From Cycas panzhihuaensis (Eukaryota > Cycadophyta): a stretch of 64,000 bases of DNA. Position 1 is the stretch's first letter, and the number at the start of each line of letters is the position of its first letter. Of the stretch, positions 55,419 to 64,000 are shown piece after piece. Both the position numbers and the translations under genes were made by a program. The DNA is taken from positions 54,629,741-54,693,740 of the forward strand of contig CM041465.1 in assembly GCA_023213395.1 (NCBI GenBank), given 5' to 3'. The notes under the pieces are model-generated. The model was not told the origin of the DNA and searched no databases. It saw nothing but the letters and a program-made list of their open reading frames with translations.

Positions 55419-56823
55419 CTTGCGTGCACTTGCTCCCATATGTATCTAGTGGCCCTTAGGAAAAGGCAAACTTGTGTTGTATATGTTTCTTATGCTTCAG
55501 AGTGAATAGAAGCCTTCATTATAAGTACGCTTCCTCTTCTTGGTTGTTACCATTGTGGTACTTTAAAATTCCAAGTAAAGGTACTTTATACTTTTTTCCT
55601 TTCCATTTATTTTATGTTTAGTTGTAGGGGAAGGTAAAGAAGACCCATTTTCATTGACACCCCTTTCACTATGCCATTCGCAGTAAGGCGCATCAAGTAG
55701 GAGATCTTGGATCATGAAAGAAGTAAGGGAGATGCTACATCAAATGCCTGATTCCTAGGTACATTTCCTTACCTTGTCTTTCCTATTCTCGCCCTTTTCT
55801 TCCCCCTCTTTTATGCCCCCAAAATGAAAAGAAAGATAAAAGGATTATGTTATTTGCATTCTATTGGTTACTAATGCTTATTTCATTTAGATTACATAGC
55901 AAGAATTAGCTAACTCACACCAATATATACCACATCTTCTAGTCATACATTCACTTGTTCTGCCCCTCATCTAAACTCGTATTTCCACTAGGATTTAGGT
56001 AAGGTAGGTTGAGCATTCATCCATTGGCACTTCATTTATACTTTGGATATCGTTGAGTAGGTTGCATTTCTCCTTCATACCCCTTTTTCCTTAGTGGTTT
56101 GCTTGCCCTTTTTCTTCCCTTGTTCATAAAGGATAAAGAGAGTGAGGCCAATACTTAGGAAAGAGAAAGAGAGTGCACTGATTCTTTTTAAGTTCATTTC
56201 TTGTATTTATAAGAAACAAACATAAACAACGATAACCTGCACCCCTACATGACCTTATTACATAACAAAAATAAACGTAGGGATAATTTACTCTGTTTGT
56301 CTCTCACACCTAACCCCGTTTAGGCATGGTGCCTTGGGAGTACCTCCTCTCAAGGCCATTCTTCCTTGTTATTAGCAAAGCCTTCTTTGGCTTTTCCTTT
56401 TAGATCAAAGTTAGTCCATTAAACCACCTTCTTGCTCATCTACTCGTGCCTCTAGCCACTTTAGGTTTACGTGTGAGTCTTTCCTCTTTTCCATTAGGGC
56501 TTGTTTCACTCATTCCTCTCTTCATAAGAAGAGGTGTGCCCTCACCTTAGCCTCTCTTCCTTAGCCATCCAAGAGGGCCCTTTTTAAGGTTACTCGGTCA
56601 ACCGAGGAGATCCCTCTTTTGCCCCTAGCTCTGAATCCAGGAGGTGTTACCTGAAAGGAAGTTTGTGTGCCATTTGCGAGTCCTCAAACCTACGTTCTGA
56701 TATACATATGCCCTTTGTGAGTGATATTTCTTCCTTATCCTTATAGATCCTTTGCCATAAAATTATTAGTCGTGTTGGACTAATCTCCCCCAAATCTAGT
56801 GACCCCCCAGAGGTGCGATTCCA
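53523..56823 (+). mobile_element. Tat-3 3' LTR (long variant)
   Basis: It starts TGTTTCCTAGCTACCAGG and ends GGTGCGATTCCA. At 3,301 bp it is about 0.7 kb longer than its relatives, mainly between about 55680 and 56500. It carries paired telo-box-like motifs (AACCCTAA 54207, TAGGGTT 54228) before an AT-rich TTTAAAAACC and a GGTACC-type cluster at 54057-54112. It is followed by ATCTA and the Copia-3 LTR. Confidence 0.8.
55366..55415. repeat. (TA)25 microsatellite
   Basis: An uninterrupted 50-bp TA run sits inside the Tat-3 3' LTR. The other LTRs of the family have only short AT stretches (ATATACCTATATT) at this point, so the run expanded after insertion. Confidence 0.95.
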
Positions 56824-59160
56824 ATCTACAACTTAATAAATAACTACCACATTAACATCTCCCCTTAATATGAATGTGGAGAGTCCATCAATTATAATAG
56901 TGATGTTATCATGAAGGCTGGGACTATCCTGCAACTTCTTTATCCTTGTCAATACATCAAATCTCAAGGATAACATTGGTGAGTCCTAACCTGATATGCA
57001 TCTTTATGAATTGATCTTTAATAAGTGGCTTGATAAACACATCTGTAAACTAGAATTCACTTAGACAATAGTCAACTTGTAACTTCCCTAACTTGATCCA
57101 TTCGTAAATGTAATAGTGTTGAATCTTGATATGCTTTGTATATGCATGAAACTCTCAATTCTTCGATAGGTAAATGGTACTCTGATTATTAATAAAGATA
57201 ATCAGATATCCATTAGAAACTCCAAGAAACTCCAAGAGACCTTGCAACCATACTGTTTCCTTTACACCGACACTGAGTCCTTGATATTTAGCCTCTGTAG
57301 AAGATAGTGCAACTGTCTGTTACTTCTTGGACTGCCATGAAACAAATCTATTACCAACACCAAACATGTATCCAGTAGTGGACTTCTGATCGTCAGAGTC
57401 TCATCCCCAATTAGTTTTCATGTAACCATGCAACCTTATATATTTACCTTGATGATATTTGAGACCAAGATTATTATTCCTTTTAAATATTTCAGAATTT
57501 ACTTCACTGCAACTAAATGAGGCTCCTAAGGATTCTACATGTAGCAAGAAACCAATCCAATAGCATATGTAATATCTAGCCTAGTATGAGTTAAGTAGAT
57601 TAGACTCCCTACTAACTGGCAATATTTTATGTCATCTATAGAGGGTTTAGCCATATCCTTCTACAACCTTATGTCTTTTACATATGGTGTTATAACAAGT
57701 TTATAATTATACATCCTAGACTTCTCCAGTAAGTTCTTCACGTACTGCAATTGTAACAACGCGATTCGATCATCCATCTACCTGATCTGGATGCCCAAGA
57801 AATAGTGAAGTCTCCCAAGGTCTATAATGTTAAATGAATCTCCTAAATTGGACTTCACTTCTTCTACAGCCTTGCTATAGTTACCATTGATGATTAAATC
57901 ATCTATACACACCATGCAAGTAACTATAAAAGTCCTTCTTTTCACATATAGGTTCGGGTCGAGTTCTAAAATCTCGAAACCTTAAGCTTTCAACTTAGCA
58001 TCCATCTTTTCATACCAAGCATGGGGTGCTTATTTTAGGCCATAGATTGACTTCTTCAACTGATAAACAAGATGCCCTTGGCCATCCTTAATAAATCCTA
58101 GAGGCTACAACATGTAAATCTCCTCCTTTAGATCTCCATTAAGGAATGTAGATTTGATGTTCATCTAGTGTAACTCCCAACTATAAGCAGTTGCTAAGAA
58201 AATAAATAAGCAGACCATTGCCATTCTAGAGACTAGTGTAAACATCTTCTCATAGTCAATTCCTTATTTTTACTTAAATCCTTGTATGATAAGTTTAGCT
58301 TTGTGCTTGTCCACCTCTCCATCAGAGCAAAACTTTGGCTTATAGAGCCACTTGCATCCAACAAGGCTGTTCATTAGAGGAAGTAGAACCAAATCCCATA
58401 TGTTGTTATTCATCAAAGAACCATACTCCTCTTCCATCATAACTCTCTAATGTGGACCTCCTTTCACCTCATTAAATGAATCAGGATCACTAGAGTTATT
58501 GGTATCTACCAACAGAGTTTGACTGCCATGCTGACTTCTTATTCTTCTATTATTAGTCAGGGTTTGCATCATCACACTAGAATCTTTGATAGTCTTCCTT
58601 GCCCATAAAGGTATAGAAGGACTTATTGCTAGAGGTACTTATTCTGATAGTGGCTCCTCACTATTATGCATCCCACCTATTCCTACTTCCTTAGGTGTTC
58701 CAATGACTAGCTCATTGTCCTCTTTGCTTGATGAATCTGAGAATAGGAGAAGTGGGGGATGAAAAGAATCCTATAATGATCTTTCAACATGATACGTCAA
58801 TAACTCATCAAATTTTACATCCTGCCTAACTATAATCTTCTTCCCTTATGGATCCCATAGTCTATAGGCTTTATTCTCATTGTAATAACCCATGAATATG
58901 CACTTTAGACTCTTCTAATCCAGCTTCCTATGAGTATCATCTATGATGTGCCATATGCAATATACCCAAAAGTTCTTAAATGGTGAATGATAGGCTTTCA
59001 ACCAATCCATTTCTCTTTGGGGTCATGCTTCAAACTACTTGAGTGGATACTTAGTTTAGAATATACACAGTAGTTGCCATAGCCTCTACCCAAAACATCG
59101 ATGGTAGGTTTTTAGCATGTACCATACACTTTGCCATCTCCATACCATATCCTCCATATA
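56824..59160 (-). mobile_element. Copia-3: decayed Ty1/copia fragment
   Basis: On the minus strand: integrase C-terminus (MAKCMVHAKNLPSMFWVEA near 59050-59130), RT (GCKWLYKPKFCSDGEVDKHKAKL, STFLNGDLKEEIYM, KKSIYGLK*APHAWYEKM, active site CIDDLII near 57900), RNase H (STEAKY near 57290), and the C-terminus FTDVFIKPLIKDQFIKM. The polypurine tract TTAAGGGGAGA is at 56868-56858. Only 34 bp of 3' LTR (56857-56824) remain before Tat-3. Everything upstream of integrase is missing at the Tat-6 junction. Stops are very dense, consistent with it being the oldest layer. Confidence 0.85.
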
Positions 59161-59174
59161 TCCTCGTTTTCCCA

Positions 59175-62021
59175 AGTAACCTCAAGAAGTAAGTCCTCCC
59201 ACCCTTGGCTGGTCGAAAGGGGGAGGCGAGACTGAAGGAGAGAATGAATCCTCACAGGAAATAGAGGAGATATGAATGAGTTGTATTCAGATGAGTGATG
59301 CAGGGGGTACATGCTTGTAAGAATGGTGTTGGACAACCACCTCACGTGCGGGACCAACCCAAATGAGAGGATTTCAAGGCTACTTAGCTAATGTAAGTAT
59401 GATGGGGTTAGAAGAGGATGTCCTAGAGGAAAAATCTTCCTTAGGCTAACCCACCCAATGTGAGTTTGGGGGATAAGAGGCAATAGCGGAAGACGCTTCT
59501 GTCATCTTATGTGTGAAGAGTTTGACCTTCTATATATGATGATGAAGTGATATGTAACTAGCTGTGTTTATTGTAAACAAGAGACAAGAACTATAAAAAA
59601 AATAGCAAATATACTCTAATTTACACTCAAATGTAAAACCTCACTCTCTTTTCATTTTAATGGGAGAAAAAGGAGTGAAGGGGGCAAGCCAATCAAGTGC
59701 AAACATGCCTGCAAAAGATGTAAGGCCTAAAGGAAATCCATGCAATCAAGAAGGAAAGAAGGAGGATATGGTTCCTATCTCATGCTCTTTCCTAGAAGTG
59801 TGAGCATAGCATGCATATGCAAGTAGTAGATGCAAGCTTGTTCCTTTTCTCTTTTTGTCTTTTTTCATTTCACCTATGCAAACAAATATGCCTAAGATAA
59901 AAAGGAAAAGAGTTGTAAAGAGAAAAGAACGGCATACCTGGAGGACCATGTGACTGAATAAGGATGTTCACTTATGCCACACTTTCTTCCATTTTCCTTT
60001 CCCCACATGTGGGCAGCATAGAGCAATGGTGTTGGGGCATCCTCACCTTCCTTGAAACTAAAAGGAAAAATGTAGAAAAAAAAGAAAAGGAAAGGACTAT
60101 GCAAAAGACGAAAATGACCAAGGGAAAGAATGAGAGAGACGTACCCAGATTGATGTGTTTTTTGGTTCTCTATGTGTAACGTAGCGAAACCTGCAATCAA
60201 AGAGTACTCCTCTCTTTCCCAAGGGGCTACTAAGATGCCAGATATATATGTATATGCGAAGTGCATAAAATAATGCAAGTAAAGTACTTCAATCAAAGTA
60301 AACTTTTAGTTCAGAAATAACCTCCAATCTCCTCAATGAAAGCAAGACAAGATAAAAGGATGGGGATGGTTAGCCTTAGAATGGCTAACCCTCCAATGCA
60401 CACACCTCCATGTTATCTAAGCATATAAACAATAGATCAAGATAGTCTAATAGCAACAAAAAGTGGGAGACATAGGTTTCATAAAGGTTGTAAATGTTGC
60501 TAATGTTGCAAAGGTTGTGATATGCAACATTTGCAACCTAAGGCTAAGACAACACCCAAAAGTAACGTATGGTATGACTAAGGGCTAGAAACTCTGCCCA
60601 TGTAAGGAACCCAGGGCTGGAACCAACACTATAAGGGGATGTGTACGCTGATACTAGCGATGGCCTCTCTTATGAGAGCTCTCTCGTAGCTCAAGGGAGG
60701 CACAAAAGAGGAAGAGGAAAAGGGGAGAAGGGGGTTGCCCTTGAGGAGAAGGCCTCGTTGGGTGAAGAACCCACCTTAGCTCCTTTCTCTCGCCCTTTTG
60801 GGACCTCTCCTTATAGCCTTCTTGGAGAAACTAGGAGAGAGCAGGGAGGTAGAGAGGATAGACAAGGAGAAATGAAGGGGATGCCTCTTGTACTTGATGG
60901 AAAATTTTGAGAAAAGAGAGATATACAGGGTATTCTAATCTCTTTTAAGGGGGTTAAAAGAAATAAATGAAATAGTACCTACTATGGGCAGACTAGTAGC
61001 ATATCTTCCTGAGAAAATGGCATAGGAAGGTAGTCTTATGAGGTTGGCAGGTGGATTCATGTGGAGGCTATGAAACCTGAAGGAGAAACCTGATGAAATC
61101 TGATGCTTGTGCATGGAAGTGAGTCTTGGGGTACGCCCTTGCTTGGAGAAGCTTGGTCTCAGTCCTTTTGCCATGGATCTAAGATACAAAGGGTAGATCT
61201 ATGGCTAGGACATAGGTGTGCCAGATGTTGCAGGGTGCTCCTGCAGAAAATCACCTGTGAAAGTAGAAGAGGAGGAAATGAAGTTATTTTTGAGTTGTAT
61301 ACCTAGCCCTAGCTTAATTAGATAATTAGGGTTAGGCTAGGAATTGAGATATGACTTAGCCATGTGGAAATTTTATAATAAATATGAAATTTACCATGAC
61401 ACATTTTAAAAAATATTTTATGACAGTCGCCCCATGACAAACTTTGTGGTACCATGAAGTTTATGGTGGTACCATGACATTTATCATGGTGCAGTGACAA
61501 AATGTAAAACAAAAGGAGAAAAGGGAATTGGGAGCGCTAAAGGAGGGTACCCCAGGCCTAGGAGAGCCTAGTCCTCTGTCCAGGTGGTTGGGGATATTCA
61601 TAAGGAAATGATGACCTACACCGGATGGGGCACTAGAGTAATAGGGTTCCCAAGAAGCTGACAAATGGATAGAGAGATACCAATCACACCTAGCGAGGTA
61701 CTACGAGTTATGATATGGCAATAGGGGTGTGAATGGATCACATGGTCTAGTTGGTACTTGGGACAACATTGAGGTGTGTGGGAGGGCTATGGAGTGCCAT
61801 TGGGATCCATGTCCCAAGGTCGTCATAAGCTAGAATAGTGTCAAGCAATATGATCAAGTAGTGGATGCAAGGTGATCACTCAAATGTATCAATTAGTCAT
61901 GCAGTGAAAAATAAATGCTTCAATTTACCTTTCTAGAGAAGTGACAAAGGAAAATGATAGAAGTATACCTACACTTACCTGAGTTGACTCACCAAAAACC
62001 CATTCCCAGTAGCTGGGAAGA
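59175..62021 (-). mobile_element. Tat-6 3' LTR, end truncated
   Basis: The LTR start is at 62021 (TCTTCCCAGCTACTGGG, first bases mutated). Comparison with the Tat-5 LTR, using the shared CACCCTTGG landmark, shows that the last 200 or so bases are missing where it meets Copia-3 at about 59160-59175. No TSD can be assigned there. It contains a TAGGGTT/AGCCCTA pair near 61307-61336 and a GGTACC-motif cluster at 61430-61500. Confidence 0.75.
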
Positions 62022-62523
62022 CCTGCTCCCTTAGCAGTAGAGGTTTGCAACTTGGAAGCACAATGCAACAACAAATGCTAGCAACACAATGTTAGTGACA
62101 TATATATACAAACAAACATAACAAAGGTGAAAGCCAATGGCAACGTTGAGTGTCATGGAAGAATGCATGGGTGTAGAGGCAAGGGTGAGATAATATAGGG
62201 GCTACTTATGTGTCACCACATAGTCGATTAGCAATGATGATAGATGACGGGGATGCCCCCATCGTAGGAGCAGAATGGAAGGGTGGTGATAATCACACAT
62301 ATGATTAGACAAATGTCATGAATAAGGTGTTGTGCACAGAAAGAATTCAAAAATAGTGGGAGTTATATGCTAAGAGAGATGCTGAAAGTAGAGTAAGGAA
62401 ACAAACCTGGTGGTTGCCATAGTTTAACCTTATTAGTGACTAGATTTTAGAGGTATGAATAGATCACAATATGAAGGATAAGATGACCTAAGACTTGGGC
62501 GCCTGAGCGATTGAACAAGTCTC

Positions 62524-62946
62524 TCAAGGTGGGTCACTAAGAAGAGGGGTTCAACGCTCAAGGACAAGATGAACCAGGCTGTCCACCTCAGCGTTGAGAG
62601 CCAAAGGAATATGTCAGATATTAATGGAAGGAAAATAAGCCAATAAGGATTTGGTGGTCGAGGTGAGAGCTCTTAGGTGTGGGCACCACACTTGGTAGGC
62701 CTGGGTGAGATGGGACACCATAACCCAAGAGTCGTAGAAGAGGATAATGGGTCCAAGGTAGAAGCAGAGCACATCGATAAGGGCCTCCATAACATCTATT
62801 TACTTAGATTCATTATTAGTGGCCTTGGGAAGGAAGATCCTGGAATGCATGAAGTCATGTCTAGAAGTGTCACAGAGATTCCATACGACGGTAGAAGGGT
62901 TAGGGTTGTTGCAGCTTCTACCATTAGTGAAGATAAATAACGTCAT
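62524..62946 (-). pseudogene. Archaeal-type RNase H of Tat-6
   Basis: The frame starts MTLFIFTNGRSCNNPNPSTVVW, with the first Asp changed to Asn as in Tat-4, then ATNNESK near the catalytic Glu. A stop follows after NNESK in this copy. The TGA exactly 423 bp from the start (62526-62524) matches the end seen in the other three copies. Confidence 0.8.
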
Positions 62947-63517
62947 GACAAAAGAAATGGAGGTCTTGATAGGGTGAATTGAGGAGAAAGTGCTGGCAGA
63001 GTCAATAGACGAAGAGGACTCCATATAGAGAAGCAACTATGGGAGGACTCGAATGGTTATCAATAAAGGCCATGAAGGGTAGGAGGACCTAGAAATGAGG
63101 CTACTCGAGGGCGAGGAAAATTACCCAGTAGATTGGAAAGAAACGATGATGAAAAGGCCCCTCTATAGGTGCCAAAGGTCACTTAAGGAAGTGAAGCGTG
63201 GTCCCAAGAGGGGATGACACTTCCTTTGGGAGCCCCAGAGGCACGAATTGTCAGAAAAAATGGGTTCAGGATGGCAAAACAAGCCGTATGAGTATAAACT
63301 CTAGTATATATAGAGGTGGTATACACAACGAGGTAGAAGAGGGCTCACAAGGTCAAAAGGGGATGCCATAAATGCATCCAAAGGGTAAGGAGAAAAGAGG
63401 GCTATAGAGGAAAAATAGGAGATAGACCGAGAAAGCAAAGGTGATCAGAGGGAAGAGATGGTCCTAAGGGCTATTGCAGTAAGAGAAACGAAGGAGGTGC
63501 CCATCAGGGCCCGTACC

Positions 63518-63526
63518 TATATAAGG
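63518..63526 (+). promoter_or_regulatory. TATA box of the Tat-6 antisense gene
   Basis: CCTATATAAGGAAAAC is followed by GAGATTCATTTTCACGG, almost identical to Tat-2 4253-4295. Confidence 0.75.
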
Positions 63527-63685
63527 AAAACTCGACAAAAATGAGATTCATTTTCACGGTTTCACGATTGATTTAGAGCCCTTCTCCTTATGTAGTGGAG
63601 TGCTGCCTAACTTCAGAGGCACATAAAGGGAGATCAGACCATTAGATCAGGATGCAGGGATAACCAGTAGGATCAGGAAGACAAG

Positions 63686-63709
63686 ATGGTGGTAGCCAGG
63701 CTGGATCAA
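63686..63709 (+). pseudogene. Exon 1 of the Tat-6 antisense gene
   Basis: ATG starts an 8-codon exon reading MVVARLDQ, then GTGAGT opens intron 1, which continues past the window end. Tat-2 reads MATVSLDP and Tat-3 MTVAKLDP before the same donor. The intron stretch near 63945-63990 again holds GGTGCCACAAACTTTACC-type motifs. Confidence 0.7.
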
Positions 63710-64000
63710 GTGAGTGCATCGCACCTTATCCCGCCCATGTCGTCATTTAAATTTAATGAGTTTTTAATACTTTTTAGCCCCTTATAAGCAAATTGGGATC
63801 TCCTAGAGCCTGAATTGGGCCCAGAGAGAGGGGGGACCAGGGCATTAGGTAGGCTTAGTCCCAGTGGACCTGAGTATGGCCTACTCTGGGATAAATTTTT
63901 GGGTCTTTTAGGTGAAAAACCCCTCCCCTTTTATGGGGTTGTCACTAGCCCTGCGACGAAGATCATGGTGCCACAAACTTTACCACAGGGCTGCTCAGTT

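Larger units (their letters stand above)
62022..64000 (-). mobile_element. Tat-6 internal region, 3' end (runs off the window)
   Basis: The order matches Tat-2: polypurine area, aRNH (62946-62524), divergent interval, and antisense TATA, exon 1 and start of intron 1. Gag-pol should lie to the right of 64000. Confidence 0.8.

Noticed and set aside
1-64000. Endogenous plant pararetrovirus
   Set aside because: No movement protein or caulimovirus-type coat region is seen. All pol copies are flanked by LTRs and have gypsy or copia order with integrase.

Overview
The window looks like intergenic, repeat-saturated DNA from a large plant nuclear genome, probably a seed plant; the species cannot be told from the sequence. 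I found no host gene, rRNA or tRNA. Almost every base belongs to LTR retrotransposons inserted into one another: one Ty3/gypsy family (here 'Tat', assigned to the Tat lineage from a second, archaeal-type RNase H, an Arg-tRNA-like primer site, 2.5-3.3 kb LTRs and an antisense gene), three Ty1/copia elements, and two small non-autonomous elements.

Nesting, read from target site duplications (TSDs) and interrupted reading frames. Copia-3 (minus, about 56824-59160) was hit in its 3' LTR by Tat-3 (plus, right end 56823). Tat-3 was then split by Copia-1 (minus, 14943-20863), Tat-4 (plus, 22364-36896, complete), Copia-2 (plus, 37445-42301, complete), a solo LTR Tat-5 (minus, 43985-46657) and a composite small insert (47254-49324). 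Copia-1 was itself split by Tat-2 (minus, 3036-14942), and Tat-2's 3' LTR by Tat-1 (plus, right end 3035). Tat-6 (minus, 59175-64000) abuts Copia-3 and runs off the right edge.

A full Tat element reads: LTR, primer site, gag, zinc knuckle and protease, RT and RNase H, integrase, a hairpin-forming 3' unit, an antisense gene, a sense archaeal-type RNase H of exactly 141 codons, polypurine tract, LTR. Tat-2 has lost RT, RNase H and integrase and has amplified the hairpin unit into twelve 85-bp copies. Tat-1 has lost the antisense gene plus RNase H. Tat-4 has lost the first half of the antisense gene.

The most interesting system is the antisense gene. On the strand opposite gag-pol it has a TATA box, a conserved start codon with an 8-codon first exon, a phase-0 intron of about 485 bp, a large exon encoding a plant-mobile-domain (PMD)-like protein, a phase-1 intron of 108-126 bp, and a last exon that looks coiled-coil forming. 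Start codon, splice sites and intron phases agree between copies that differ at many other positions. It is a spliced, separately promoted gene carried antisense inside a retrotransposon.

All coding regions are decayed. Most stops look like CAG/CAA/CGA/TGG changed to TAG/TAA/TGA, as expected from deamination of methylated cytosine. Nothing here is likely to be autonomously active.
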